DNA of 64,000 nucleotides from Diplonema japonicum (GCA_964019335.1 OZ025681.1:1-64000), one strand, 5' to 3'; shown: positions 17,562-30,273, counted from the stretch's first letter. Numbers and translations: made by a program. Notes: generated from the letters alone by a model not told the origin.

Positions 17562-19783
17562 TCATTGTTCTACATATGTTGAGTCCTTGGGGCTAGCGTA
17601 GTCACCAGCACCCACGAGGAACCTCATCACGGGGTCAGCATTCGGATACTCCACCAGAACTCCTGTGAACACACCTGGCTTCAGTACATAATACAGACCA
17701 GCAGCCGTAGTTCCTTGAAAGCCGATAATGCACAGGAGAGCAACAATCCTTCCCCCCATTGGCTCATGGAGCAGCACATTAACAGAGCTCTCCAATGTGG
17801 ACTGATAAAAGAACATTGTGGGTAAAAAGCTATACGAGGGGAATCTGCACGTCCCTGCTGCTGCAACCCAAGAGGCGTGCCCTGCCTTCGACTTGCGGAG
17901 GAAATAGACCAGAAACACGATACTTCCATGTACACTAAGGACAATAAGCATGAACAGAAGATTCCCAACCATGCACGTGCCGGGTTAGCATACGACTCGA
18001 ATCGCAAAGACAACACATTCTCGAACAGGGTAAGCTTGCCTGACTCGATGTTGACCGGGCACTCCAGTAGGTGTAGAATGGCAGTAGTACGTCCCGCATT
18101 TTGTGGAGAGCCAATCGCGCCCGCACCAGCAGTAGAAATGCCGCATGCAGCCATCTCGCAGCAGCTCCATCTGTGCGGTTGTCAAGACGCCATGCCACAC
18201 AGATAGATCATCGAGCCCAAAGTTTTCACCTTTGTCGTCGCCAAGCACGTCTGATCCAGACAAAACCATTCCCCTGGAAGGTGCCATGGCGTTCACAAGG
18301 AACGACGTCGGATATGGCTTGCTGTTGGCAGACTCCTGGAATCCCACCTCAGACAGCCATCTTTATACATACATATACATCTTCATTGCGGATGCGGTGT
18401 GCGTTCCTCGAAGTCCAGACCCAGACCACCATATCTCACCGTTATTCCTGAACTCGATGCCATAGCCAAAGCCCTTGTCCTTGTAGTTGTTGGGCATATA
18501 ATACGTAACGCCAAACACAACACCGTCGCTTCTGATCCTCGCGCAGATCGTTAGGTCGCTGTCAGGATATCGAGCGGGGGACTTAAACCTGTAGATGGAG
18601 GGGTATTGCACTTGTGATCGGTCACCGCCAGCAAACTCTAAGCAAGGACTCCTTCCTTTAGCACAGCCTGTACTGAAGAAACTTGTGAGTTCACATGGAT
18701 AGGGACATTGGGCATGAGCCCATCGTTTGACGTTGAGGAGGAACCTCCCAAGTTCCCTGCAATCACCCCCTCGTCCTCAAAGGTGGTGCTCCACACAAGA
18801 CGGACTCAGGAATCGATAATGAAGAAAAGCAAGAGCCTCGAATTGGTATGACAGCTGCTCGGGATCTCTGACAGGCAAACGTCTCCCGCCTATCCCTGCC
18901 CCCCTTCCACCAATTTGTGGCTGACTTCTTCGAGAAGCGTGCCCGCTCATCATTGTCCCTCCGTCCCAATGCGTGTTTGAACTAGGAAAGCCATCACCTG
19001 CAGCCCACAACCATACCCTGTATTTGGTGCTCCTAGCATCATGTAGAATACCCAGGCCAGTGTTACTGACCGACTCGCTCTGCATGTAAACGTGAAGGTT
19101 GTCGGCCTTCTCAGCTGTGTCTACCGATATAACATGCGCTTCATAGGCATCGCAGAACTCATCTGCACATCGTCCGTACATGTTGGTCTTGAAGATCTTC
19201 ATCTCTATTGAAAGCGACCCGATCTGCACCCAGGCACCCTCGGGGGTGCGCGGCCGCTCACAAAAGTAGTCCCTGCCGTTGCCACATGAGGTGTACTTCC
19301 ACCGCTCGTTGTCAGAGTTATCTGTGGAAATGCACTTGTTGGATGCCCACGTGCCGGGGGATGTCTTCCAGTAGGTAAACGAAGATGACATGGGCGTGCA
19401 TGTCGCACAGCTCGTTCCGCATGCAGCCGACGTCTCACACAAGTTGTTCCCATTCTGGCTCCAGTAACCCACCCACGTGTCGCTCCGGGTTATTGAATGT
19501 ACTAATTCTATCTTCTCATAGCCGTCGACATGCATCAGCCATCCACTACTGTCCTGGCACTTCTTCTGCGCGTCCCAATAATCTCGTGGATTGGAGAAGC
19601 GAAGGAACTCTTTATCCCTTCCTGTAGGCATCCAGGCATTAGGGTCCCAAGAACTCTGCACGGCCCTAAAACAGCTGTAGCAATTATTGTTGTACACGCA
19701 CCCGTCCCAAAACCCTTGCACCGGTCGCGGGCTGCTTCTGCAAGAGCAACGACAAATATCAACAAGGATACGATGCGGAACAT
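17562..19783 (-). CDS. C-type lectin / LamG-like membrane protein, multi-exon
   Basis: Signal peptide MFRIVSLLIFVVALAEA. A first C-type lectin-like domain follows (SGWLMHVDGYEKIELVHSI, TWVGYWSQNG, YTSCGNGRDYFCER), then a second (AHVISVDTAEKADNLHVYM, and after an intron NWWKGGRDRRETFACQR). Next comes a Cys-rich linker (AQCPYPCELTSFFSTGCAKG) and a concanavalin/LamG-like domain (TICARIRSDGVVFGVTYYM, DDLSVWHGVLTTAQMELL). The C-terminal part (17562-17972) has at least two TM segments (GNLLFMLIVLSVHGSIVFLV; RIVALLCIIGFQG). Introns at 18982-19016 and 18336-18368 are clear. One near 19675-19721 and one near 18757-18796 are probable. The join at about 17980-18060 is unresolved: a TAA separates the Cys-rich and TM parts in the same frame. 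The ATG has CATTTCAG 8 bp upstream. Confidence 0.7.
18336..18368 (-). other. 33-nt spliceosomal intron
   Basis: GTATAA...TTCCAG, phase 0. It joins MKMYMY to ESANSKPYPTSF within the LamG-like domain and removes an in-frame stop. Confidence 0.85.
18757..18796 (-). other. Probable 40-nt intron
   Basis: GTGTGG...ATTGCAG is the simplest join from the second lectin frame into the Cys-rich linker frame. It lacks the GTAT start of the other introns. Confidence 0.45.
18982..19016 (-). other. 35-nt spliceosomal intron
   Basis: GTATGG...CCTAG, phase 0. It joins STKYR to FKHALGRRDNDE and restores the end of the second lectin domain. Confidence 0.85.
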
Positions 19784-21080
19784 CACAGTACCTGAAATGA
19801 ATTATTGGATGTGCGATGCAATAGTAATAAAAAGGGTAAAGGAGGCCAGTGCTGGTCACCCTGCAAGCACTGCCTGATTACAGGAGGCGCACCCCGTTTC
19901 TGCATTCCGCGTCATATCCTTAATGCGTGCGGTGTGCCGATAGAAATAAGAAAAACGAAAAAGAAGCTTCTCAAAGATGCTTCTTTTAAAACAAGAACAC
20001 GATGCCGAGCCGGCGGTGTAAGAAAAGTGAGGAACTGAGAGCAGAGATGTCAAGGGAATCGTCTGCCGTAGACTAGAATCGATTGTTAATGGAGCAACAC
20101 AAAAATAGTTACAAATCTCGCACGATAATCAGATTAGATATGCTTATTGAAGTATCCAAGGGAACTAGAAAAAGGAGGCGATCAAACCGGGAGGAACGCA
20201 AGTGGACTGGGAAGGTGCGGAATCGCGTATTCTTTCCGTTTCACAAACAAAAAAAGAGTCAGTACTTAGCATATGTTTGTGCACGGTACAAATCTTGAGA
20301 TAAGTACCGCATGCTGCCACTACTCTTTTTTGTTCTTTCGTTGCTACAAAAGAAAAAGAATTAATCTCCAACACAAAATGGGAGATGAGATAAAGGAGGT
20401 TCTTGAAACAAAATGAACGACGACCTATCTTAACCTGATGTACTTGGCGGTCATGTAATTTGAACAACCAGGTCAGGCCACAGAGACCACCTCGACAACA
20501 TTCTGATAGCTTTCTTGCGCGTTTGTGTGCATCAGGAAGAAGGGCCTCGAATCTGAAGATTATCACTAAACGAAACTGGACATTCTAAAAGGCTTGCGTT
20601 TCTACGCTCACCGACTAGTGCCTAAAAAGGAAAACGAGAAGCGACAACAACTAAAAAAAAAAAAAAAGCTCAAAGTACAGGACAAGCCCCCATTTAAAAA
20701 AAAAAAGGAGGAAACCACGTCAACTTCAACTTGATTACAAAGAAGCGCTCTTGCTGAGCCCATAGATAACATAATATACTAGGATACAAGATGTGCTCTG
20801 TTTTGCAACCGAGATAAAGAACAAAGCACACTTGTCGAATCGTGCACAGAGAAGAAAAAGTGTTTTATTATGCTCATGTGCCTACTTGTTGATTTAAATA
20901 ATCACTGTGTACTGAAAATAAGAAAAAAGACGTTTAAGAAACGATATAATCTCGATCGGGGTGCAGGATGGCTCCCGCTTTTGAATAGAAATAGAAAATA
21001 GACGAGTTGAGGCTTCATATAATTCTCGTGCACGATAGTTCAAAACACCATATCTTTAGAAAGTCTTCTTTTGTGACTAT
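19784..21080. other. Intergenic, contains a dispersed repeat copy
   Basis: About 1.3 kb without a gene. Positions 19842-19945 resemble sequence at 61078-61310 and 63190-63355 (AAAGGAGGCC-G/A-GTG start; CCTTAATGCGTGCGGTG at 19918-19934 identical to 63255-63271). The rest is AT-rich. Confidence 0.6.
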
Positions 21081-24000
21081 TTATAAAATGGCCTTCACGT
21101 AGGTCATGAGCCCTGTTTGGGTCAGGAAAGTAGAAAAGACCTTGCCTATGGTGGACTTAGCCAACGTCTTGGCAATGGGATCAGCATAGGTAAGAACAAG
21201 AACCTTGACCGGCTCGTTGAAAATGAGGTCCTGGAACAGGGCAACAACGGTGGTCAAAAAGAAGTTCTTTTGCATCTTCTGTTCCCAATGCAGTGCTTCT
21301 GTTAGGTAGACAGTGCACGTACCCAGCTGAATACAAAGTGCTAGAGCATATGCAATGTACACAACCCAATATGGGAGGTGCTGAGGCAGGATGCCCCCCT
21401 TCTGCACTTGGTACGTGCGGAGGATAACCAACCATCCAGCCAACAGGAATACCAATGGAGCAAGCCACAGCTCTGTCCCCTGTACCTTCATCTCACTGTC
21501 GCTTAGAGCACTGTGGTACTGCAGACACGTTGCTAAGTGGGAAGACCACAACCCTATGTACGCGTACGAAGCTACGTAACTCATCCCGTTCAGGTGTATG
21601 AAGTACCAGCAAAGGAACGCAACCACCAACTGTCCTCCGCACGATACAACCGCAACCCACCAGAAAACATCATAGTAAAAGAAGAGAACAATTAGCAGAT
21701 GGACAGACCAGAAGCATGCAAGAACTAACGGCAGCAAACTACGCCTCACAACCATCGTCACGAGTGACACGACGATCATAAACCACAAGTAGCCCACTGC
21801 TATGCCGATAGCGAGGTACCCGTTCACTGCTAAGTAGATGCAGCCGTAGAGGCCAAGGCTGATAATGAGCAGGATCGCAGCTCTTTTAAACTGCAAAAAA
21901 TACGTCGCAATGCAGAGCACCAAGCACACCGCGGTCAGGAGGGGCCACCAATCCCGCCACCCCATCAACAAGCTGCAACCAAAGTGTAGCAGCACCAAAA
22001 ATGCCATGAAACGGAAAGACTTCCCCGACTCCTTCTTTGCCCTCTCGCACAGGGAAGGAGGCTCTTCTAATTCTGCATCCACTTCGAACCCCGGTCTTGG
22101 CTTTGCGTTCCTTCTCGGACTGTAGGTCGCGTTAGGCGACAGTGGTGACAATGGGGTTTCGTTTCCTTCTGCAACTTCTGCGTTCTGCGCCAACCACCAC
22201 TCTTTGTGCTCCTGCGAACGGTACTGCGGTGATGAGAATCTTACGTACTCGCAGATCACCCTTATAAGAACCTCTCCTCCGTCTGCTGCCAGCCATCTGT
22301 CCAAGGCTGCTACTGCTGATGAGTCGTCACGGATAACCTTCTTCGCGATGTTTTGCATAGTGGTGCTGGCAGTGTGTAAAACCCTACCCCTACAATCTAT
22401 GTCTTCACAAATTCTGATATTTAAACTCTCCTCTTCTGACCGTATCCTAAACACTACTGCCTCAGATGCGTCATACGCAGGACGCATGCTGCCTGGTGCC
22501 GTACCCGTTCTGTACACACGGCCCTCGTTCTCTACCTCGGCGAATGTCCTGACATTCTTTGGGAGGCCCCTCGCAGAAACAACACGTACCGTAAGGTCGC
22601 CAAAAACAGGGTTGTCAGCAAAATAATCCTCACCAACAAGATTCCACTTCACAGGCACTTCATATGCAGCCCTCTTGAACAGAAGGCCAAGCAGCACCGT
22701 CGTAGGTGTCATCATACAGGCAGCCAGTACAGCAACTAAAAGCGTCTTCGTCACGGTACGGTTGGCGTCGCCAGTCCCGTTGAAGACGGCACAGATGAAG
22801 ATCACTGTGTTGACTGCCGAAAAGAGCACCATGATTCGCTGTGGCCTTGTGAAGGCTTGCCCTGGCTTCCTAAACAACACGCTGAACCAAAGATGAGCAC
22901 TCATTGCTGCAAGCACATTCGAAAAAATAGTTCTCAGCTTTTTCCAACGGACAGGCTTGTCGGTCGTACTTAAGTCTCTCGGTCTTTGCTCTACAGGAGC
23001 AGCATCCTTCTCAAGCCCAACAGAAACCGGTGACGCTGGCGCAAGGAGGCCAAGGTCACTGTGTGGCGTCGTAAAATCAGACGTTGCTTCCCTTTCGGGC
23101 AGGGCGCTGTTATTGATGTCGGTTAAGCTGACACTGTCCCCCGCTACTTGCACAACGGGTAGTCTCCTTACGTACCGGCTAAAGATCGGACTTTGGCATT
23201 CTTCAAATGCTACCGAAGCATCCCATGGGATCCTGTGCTTGAAGACATCTAGGGCTCGTGTGTCAATATTTCTTGTGAGCACGCCCCGCAACGACTGCCT
23301 GAACATCACGCGGTACATAGAACATAAGTCCTCCCACTCTGCAGGAGTGACAATTGATGACAGCACAGCAAGTATCTCATCGACAGCAATTGGCAGGGTG
23401 TTGTTCAAGTAGAACATTCGCTCTGCCCTGTCTGCAGCAGAACAACTGCGCTCAGGAGGACACAGGGGGTGCGGAATACCTTGTGATGGCGCTGTAGTGT
23501 GCAGCTTGGCGTCTTGCTGCTTGTCGTACCACCAAGCCGAAAAAATCAAAGAATAGAACAGTAAGTACAGAAACCCTACAGCGGTGAGCGTCGCGATGTT
23601 GCTGGAGTCAATGTTCCTCCAGCTGTTGAAGTTGGAATTACCGAGGAGCCTTCGTATGTTAGTAGAAGGCATCACCTCAGAGGAAATAAAGACGCCAACT
23701 GTACCTAACCTCGAATCAGTCTTCACGGTGACAGATTCATTGCTTTCAAGGAGTCTTCCTACACGTAAGCACGCACCGCTACCGTCAGACCGCAGTGCTT
23801 CTTCCAAGACGCTTGCCGGCCAACTCAAGTCTACAGCAGCACCCCATGTCTTGCTTTCATCGTTCCACTCTCTGAGCACGATGTTGCACAAAGCGGGAGA
23901 TGTGTATTTCTTATCAATAGAAAAGCTAATCTGCACCTGCTGCTCCTTGCTGCTCTCAGACAGGGTTTCGATTATGTTCCCCAACGGAGCCTCGTCAACG

Positions 24001-27000
24001 GGCATGTTGTACAAGTGCCAGTCTCTCTCAATTATGGACACACGACCTTCATCAGAAGGGAATACCGCAGATATCTCATTGACGTTCAGCTTCCCTTCTG
24101 ATGCAGGTGCGATAGCCAAGTCGAAAGTGGTCCCTGTGTAAGACAACTTTCTGATAACTGGCAACAGGCTAGCCACGACGTTGCTTGCAAGACCAACAAC
24201 TGCGTTCAGTGTTGGAGCACGTGATTCCTTTATAGCAACATCTCCTAGCCCGCTGCATGTGTCTAACAATGCCGTAATGCTGCTACCACCATCTAACAGG
24301 GCGGCATTGCTCATGTTTTCCACAACCCTCACAGCAAGAAGAACTTCTTCGTCTCCTGCTTTATTTACCTCCGTAAGAATGTGCCTCAATACCCCTTCCG
24401 CATCTTTAGGTGACACAACAGCCACGCGACAAGTATGACGTGTTTCAACCACCCATCTATTTTTCGGTGTAAGAATGCCTGTCTGCAGAACGCGACTTTC
24501 ACCACTAGGAAGAGGGCCCATGCTGAAGTTAGGATGCTGGCTTTTCTTCACCATTTCGCCGTCAATTGCAAACCCGTACACAAAACCGTTGGTAAGGCCC
24601 CAGTCACTGTGCGATATTTCAAGGAAGTCCCCTTCCATCAAGGAATCGAGCTGAGGAAAGATGTCTGAACCAAATTGGCCTATGTATGCAGTAAACCAGG
24701 GGCATCTGATGGCGTGCCCATCAAAATCTGTGAGCTGAAACAGCATCTTTGTTGCACTTGTCACCAACACCACAACTGAAGCATGCTCGCAACTGACCTC
24801 AACGTTCTCCGATACACCAATTCCTTTTAAACCATCTAGCCTCAGACGTCCAACTTCTTGCAAAATCTCTACTGCCTTCGTCACAGGAATATTGCTTGAA
24901 AGGAACTCAGGTATCAGTGTGACATCAATAGTACTGCTCTCTCCAAGGGTACAGGCAACCGCTTGTATCGAGATATCAAAATACGACGACAGCAGCTCCC
25001 TTACACGGCTCATGGTCATGCCTGCTGCGGTCACGCTAGCGCGCATCGGAACCCCAACACCAGTGGCTGTCACCAACGCTACGTCTTCACTACCATGAGT
25101 AAAGAATAGGGAATGGGAATCTCCATCCACAATAGCATTGGCACTATGGAGTGACGTAACCTCATGAATAGCGCTGCTCGCTATTACAGCTTCAGGCACC
25201 TCCGTTGCTAATAACTGCGTTTTCGGAACCGTTGTCAATATATCTGGTGTAGGGGTCTCTGGAAAGCTTGTAACAGGCGTAACAGTGCTTGGAGCCGCTG
25301 TTGCTGGCGCTTTGGTCTTTGGTGCGTCCGTGTTCGGTACGTTCGGTGGTGTGTCGGTGTCAGGAAACGGTGGTTGTGCATCGGTGTCAGGAGATTTTGT
25401 TTGTGGCACATCAGTACCAGGAAACGGTGTTGGTGGCGCATTAGTATCAGGAGGTGCATCGGTGTCAGGAAATGGTGTTGGTGGCATATAAGTATCAGGA
25501 GCTGGTGGTGCATCGGTGTCGGGAAATGGTGTTGGTGGAACATCAGTATCAGGAAATGCAGGTGCACCTGTGCCAGGAAATGGTGTTGATGGCGCTTCAG
25601 TATCAGGAAATGGAGGCGCATCTGTGCCGGGAAATGGTGTTGATGGTGCATTAGTATCAGGAAGCGGTGTTAGTAGTGCATCTGTGTCGGGAAATGATGT
25701 TGAGGGAGCTTCAGTATCAGGAAATGGTGTTGGTGGTGCATCGGTGTCGGGATATGGTGTTGGTACATCAGTATCAGGAAACGGTGTTGGTGTATCGGTA
25801 TCAAGAAACGGTGTTGGTGGTGCATCAGTATCGGGAAACGGTGTTGGTGGTACATCGGTATCAGGAAACGGTGTTGGTGGTACATCAGTATCAGGAAATG
25901 GTGTTGGTGGTGCATCAGTATCGGGAAATGGTGTTGGTGGTACATCAGTATCAGGAAATGGTGTTGGTGGTGCATCAGTATCGGGAAACGGTGTTGGTGG
26001 TACATCGGTATCAGGAAACGGTGTTGGTGGTACATCAGTATCAGGAAATGGTGTTGGTGGTGCATCAGTATCGGGAAATGGTGTTGGTGGTACATCAGTA
26101 TCAGGAAATGGTGTTGGTGGTGCATCAGTATCGGGAAACGGTGTTGGTGGTACATCGGTATCAGGAAACGGTGTTGGTGGTACATCAGTATCAGGAAATG
26201 GTGTTGGTGGTGCATCAGTATCGGGAAATGGTGTTGGTGGCGCATCAGTATCAGGAAACGGTGTTGGTGGTGCATCAGTATCGGGAAATGGTGTTGGTGG
26301 TGCATCAGTATCAGGAAATGGTGTTGGTGGTGCATCTGTGTTGGGAAATGGTGTTAGTGGTGCATTAGTGTCAGGGAACGGCGTTGATGGTGCAGTAGTT
26401 GGTGGTGTTGGGGTTGCAGGTACATTCGTGTAGGGTGCTCCAGTATTTGGTGCGTAACTGTATGGAGCAGATCTGTATTTTGTACGACATAAAAGGCAAA
26501 AACATACGTGAAAAACGGCACTACAGCTTGTTTCAGTTTCGAAGAGCATGCGGAAAGCGGATTGCAGACAGCAGCTGTGAGGACCCCGTAGGAAGAAACA
26601 GTGGTGCAAGTATTTGAGCTACCTGTGCAGCTGATGCTACAGTATGAGTCGGCCGCGGGCGAGGAGGGGCACATAAGACCGAAGCCATCTGATTGGTGGT
26701 CAATGACCTCTACGAAGCAGCGTGAGGTGCTCGTCATGCATTTCATTGTTGTTCCCTTGCAACTATCGGGTGCGCTGCATTTAAGTGAGGTTAATCCGTT
26801 GGCAGCTGCGATGAAATGCATCGATTCACATGCATGGTCACCAGAGCAGGAAGCGGAGCAATCGCCACCGGGGCACTGCACCTTTGCATCCTTGCAAGAC
26901 TCGTCATCCGCGCAAGAGAGTGCAAGCGCGCCATTGCTGTTAGCTGAACTTTTTATAGTGATCGACTCGCAAGCATGAGACCCAGTGCAGGAAATGTCGC

Positions 27001-27295
27001 ACCGTGCACCGTCAGGGCAGTACAGCGTCATGTCCTTGCATGCCTTTTCCCCCTCGCAGACAAGGTTACAATCAGCTGAATCAGGGCACCAAATATCCAT
27101 GTTCTCGCACGAGCTTTCTTTGCTGCACATGAATGAGCACTCATAGCTGGAGTGACAGTGAACAGCACAGTCCTTACATTCGTCCTTTAAGGCACACATC
27201 AAGCTCTCGGACCACTCTGGGAAGTACACAGTTCCATGACAGTTATACAGCGTACCGCGGGTCAGAAACAGGACTGCTAGAAGCCCTGACACCAT
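21081..27295 (-). CDS. GAIN/polycystin-like membrane protein with Cys-rich head, Pro repeats and C2 domain (2 exons)
   Basis: Exons 27295-26508 and 26472-21081 give 2,059 residues. In order: signal peptide (MVSGLLAVLFLTRG); a Cys-rich head with repeats like CPDGARCDISCTGSHACESI; a Pro/Asp repeat stalk (PTPFPDTDAP units, about residues 285-640); a long ectodomain ending in a GPS/GAIN-like part (CNIVLREWNDESKTW); a TM helix near residue 1235; a polycystin-1-type motif HLWFSVLFRKPGQAFTRPQR (about 1457) with two TM helices; a C2 domain (about 1555-1665, GDLTVRVVSARGLPK); and about seven further TM helices. Polycystin-1 relatives are mechanosensory or cell-contact receptors. The start is chosen because CATAATAG lies 5 bp upstream; an ATG 9 codons earlier would precede that site. 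Confidence 0.75.
25373..26400 (-). repeat. 30-bp coding minisatellite with a 150-bp higher-order unit
   Basis: About 30 units of 30 bp encode PTPFPDTDAP/V. Units at 25831-25980 and 25981-26130 form two identical 150-bp blocks of five units each; the next block is partial from 26131. Units toward 25400 are more divergent. The repeat has no stop in several frames, which explains the long overlapping ORFs on both strands. Confidence 0.95.
26473..26507 (-). other. 35-nt spliceosomal intron
   Basis: GTATGT...AATACAG. It joins VPFFT to SAPYSYAPNTGAP, linking the Cys-rich head to the Pro-rich stalk in frame. Confidence 0.92.
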
Positions 27296-27640
27296 GTTAC
27301 CTATTATGTTGTGAGTGATCATCAACAGAGCGAACCCGTGAAGGGCCTCAGCAGTGATTTGATAGTGACATTCCGAGTCGCTATGGATGGCATAGAGCCA
27401 GCAGCAGTTGAAACGTATGGCAGGTTCTTCTACACTGTCTTAGGGCTCATGAGGTTGTTTTACGCTGTTGACTGCATGGCTAAGGGCCAAGCGGAAAACA
27501 TGATGAAGACGGGTGCTGACATTCAGCCAAGAAGTATGCAGGTATTTGTTAGCAGACAAACTCGTATTCAAAAAACCTTGAAGTATTTTGTAAGATGGAC
27601 CGAGGATGGAAATCTTCGGACCGCGAGAGCAAGTATTAAC
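27296..27640. other. Intergenic with a doubtful plus-strand frame
   Basis: A plus-strand open frame from an ATG near 27383 to 27652 covers most of this gap and overlaps the end of the cyclase gene. It has no motif and no good acceptor, so I do not call it a gene. Confidence 0.5.
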
Positions 27641-30273
27641 TCACAGCGTTGACTGAAAGGCATGAATCCCAAGGCACGGCAGGCTAATTCCACAAGGAAG
27701 GTCAGATTTGGAGGTAAGATTGAGGGCTGCAATTGTGCATATCTCTCGAAGGATTCCAGTGTCCTCAGGGAAGAACAACCCATGTGATACACCCGACTCA
27801 GACTGCGCCAGCGCTTCGTGCGCCTGAACTCTTTTATTTATGACCCGTACAACACCCACCACGCTGTCATCGAGCACCATCTGCACCACCATTGCAGACA
27901 CCGCGCCAACACCATCCACCTCGATGTTATAATTGGCCTCTTCAGTGTACTTTACCAACGGGCCAGTTGTATATCGCTCTCCCAATGGACTAAAGGCAAC
28001 CTGACCTAAAATACTGTTAGCATCACCTGCAGCGCAAATACACTCATCATCAGATAATCCGCTCAGTCTTCGGAGCTTTACCTCGCTCGTCTCGAAATCG
28101 CTGGTCAGCATGAAGAGTTGCGCCTGTTCGCAGTCCAGCAGCATTGGGATCTCGCTTTCTATGAGATGAATCAAAGAAGTGGAGCTCTCTGCACTCGACG
28201 ACATGATTGTCACACGAATAAGAAGCCGCAATGTCTGGTGGCGCCGTTTGCAAGCCTCAAATAAAGTCGCGTTCTGCAAGGTGACCGCTATGAAAGTAGC
28301 GAAGGCTTGTATGCATGTGGCGTCTTCGCCGCTGAAGAACTGGTTGCTACTTGCGCTTCTCAAGACTCCAGGGGGGTTCTTGTTTATTACGAGGATCATG
28401 CCCAGCACCTTCAAATCGTCGACAATAGGCACCCCAAGCATGGTTTGCACCTCGCTATTTATAAGCCCCTCTGTGATCTTGTCAAAGTAAGGAGAAGAGC
28501 TCGCATTGCCTATGTTCAGCATCTTCGCTGTATGTGCCACATGGCCCACTATACCGACGCCCATAGGGATATTGACTGTGTCAATGCTACCTGTACTAGA
28601 TGTCACTACAGAATAAAGTGAGTCACGGTGCTGGTTAACCAGAAACAGGGACACCGCTTCGCAATCGATGATGGCCTTCGCACCACTGGTAACTGATTCA
28701 AAGATGCGCTCGTGCTCTGCGCTGACGTTGATGTTTAAGTTGCGCAGGACACTCATCAGCACAGTCTGCCTAGCTTCGCTCTTGTGGAGCTTGTCGAACA
28801 GCATGGCATTTGACAGGTTGATACCTACATGTTTACCAAGCAAGGATAAGAGTAGTTCGTCCTGTTGAGTGAAGCTCCCTACGTTCTTATTTATTGCTTG
28901 GATCACAGCAAGCACTTCTCCATCTTTCTTTACAGGAAATGTAAGGAGATTCCTCGTTACGTACCCCGTATCTGAGTCCAGCGATCTGTTGAACTTCGCG
29001 TCTGAATACGCATCAGTGATGTTGACCAGATTGCCTGTCACCGCGCAATGGCCAGCCACGCCTGACGTTAAGGGGAGCTGTATCCGCTGACCGTTCACCG
29101 TTAGGTACGACCACAGCAAACCAGCATTATTGTCTACCATAAAGATAGTTGCCCTGTCACACTGCAGGAGGTCGACTACTGTGTCGATGATTACGTTTGC
29201 AGCCTTTTCAAGGCCAACCTCCGTCAGCCGAGTCACAGACAGCAAAACCTGCATGAGGTCTTTTCTGTAGCATTCATCAGACTGGATTTGTGCAAGCTCA
29301 GTCAGGTCAGAGTAGCTTTGGCGAAGATTCTCAACTACTTCGGCACCTGCATCTTGCAACAAATATGTATTCAACTTCCCCTTGCCCTTGATGAAGACGT
29401 CCCACTGCACTTCGAATAGGTGCCCGTATCGGGAAAGTATATCTTTTGCATGAAGCGTCACATTGATGCGGCCACTCTTTCCACATGACTCCATCCTGCT
29501 GGCCATGTTTACAGTATGTCCCCAAAAGTCATAGACAAGCCGTGTCCGCCCAATGACGCCGCTCATAGCAGGTCCTGTTGCGATCCCAACCCTTATCTGC
29601 ACGGCCTGTGTAGTGTACTTTGTGTTTATAAGGAATACCGAGTTAAAAAGGCCTAACGTGTGGCTTTTCAACTGCTTCATGAGCTCTTTCGCCCACTGTG
29701 GTGGTTAAATAGCTTTCAAGCGTATACCTCGACCATGCGGTGTGTGTGGTGCTCCTCTCCGTTGATGCCTGAGACGCACATGTATGCGTCGCCCATTGTC
29801 TTCACTTTGAAGATGTTGCGTTTAACAATCAAGTCATCAAAAATCACGAATATCCTGGCGAGGTTGCAGTGCAGGTCGTTTGCGTTTGCGTTCATCGTGT
29901 GCTTTGTGTAGCCGACAATGTCGCAGAAGCACGCGGTGATGGACCGATGCTGCTCCGCGATGGTCTCATTGTTGTGAATACGAGGTATGATGTGTGCCGG
30001 AAGTATGCGTCTAAGGAGCACACTGTCTTTGCTGTCGCACGCTTCTCTAAACAGCCTAGAGACAGCACACATAGAAAATAGACAAAAAACAACTAGAGAA
30101 CCCGACGCAATTAAGCTCCATCTCACAACCCTTGCGAACAAATCCGATACCTCGCCGGCATCACACATAGAAACCCTGTCCACAAGCAACCACCCTACCA
30201 CAAACACTAACAGACAACAATTCGCTGCAGCCAGCCCCACTGCTGCAACTGCACAGACATACCATTCGTTCAT
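27641..30273 (-). CDS. Membrane adenylate cyclase with three C-terminal GAF domains (2 exons)
   Basis: Exons 30273-29728 and 29695-27641 give 866 residues. Two N-terminal TM helices precede a class III cyclase domain (about 105-290): CFCDIVGYT (metal Asp), FKVKTMGDAYM and VYDFWGHTVNMASRMES. Lys in KVKT and Asp in YDFWG are the adenine-selecting pair, so ATP rather than GTP is the expected substrate; the transition-state Asn/Arg (VNMASR) are present. Then come GAF1 (about 330-465, with INKNVGSFTQQDE matching the NKxnFx3DE motif of cyclic-nucleotide-binding GAFs), GAF2 (about 505-630, INKN...FSGED) and a weaker GAF3 (about 680-815). It likely makes cAMP at a membrane with feedback from a cyclic nucleotide. 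A CACACAG lies 16 bp before the ATG. Confidence 0.93.
29696..29727 (-). other. 32-nt spliceosomal intron
   Basis: GTATAC...ACCACAG with TTTAAC about 10 nt before the 3' end, phase 0. It joins HRMVE to WAKELMKQLKS inside the cyclase domain and removes an in-frame TGA. Confidence 0.95.

Noticed and set aside
25516-26433. Long Gly/Val/Ser-rich and His-rich ORFs on both strands
   Set aside because: Other frames of the 30-bp minisatellite, whose length is a multiple of three and which has no stops in several frames.
27311-27652. 113-codon plus-strand ORF
   Set aside because: Starts at GTG, overlaps the cyclase end, has no motif and no acceptor before its first ATG.
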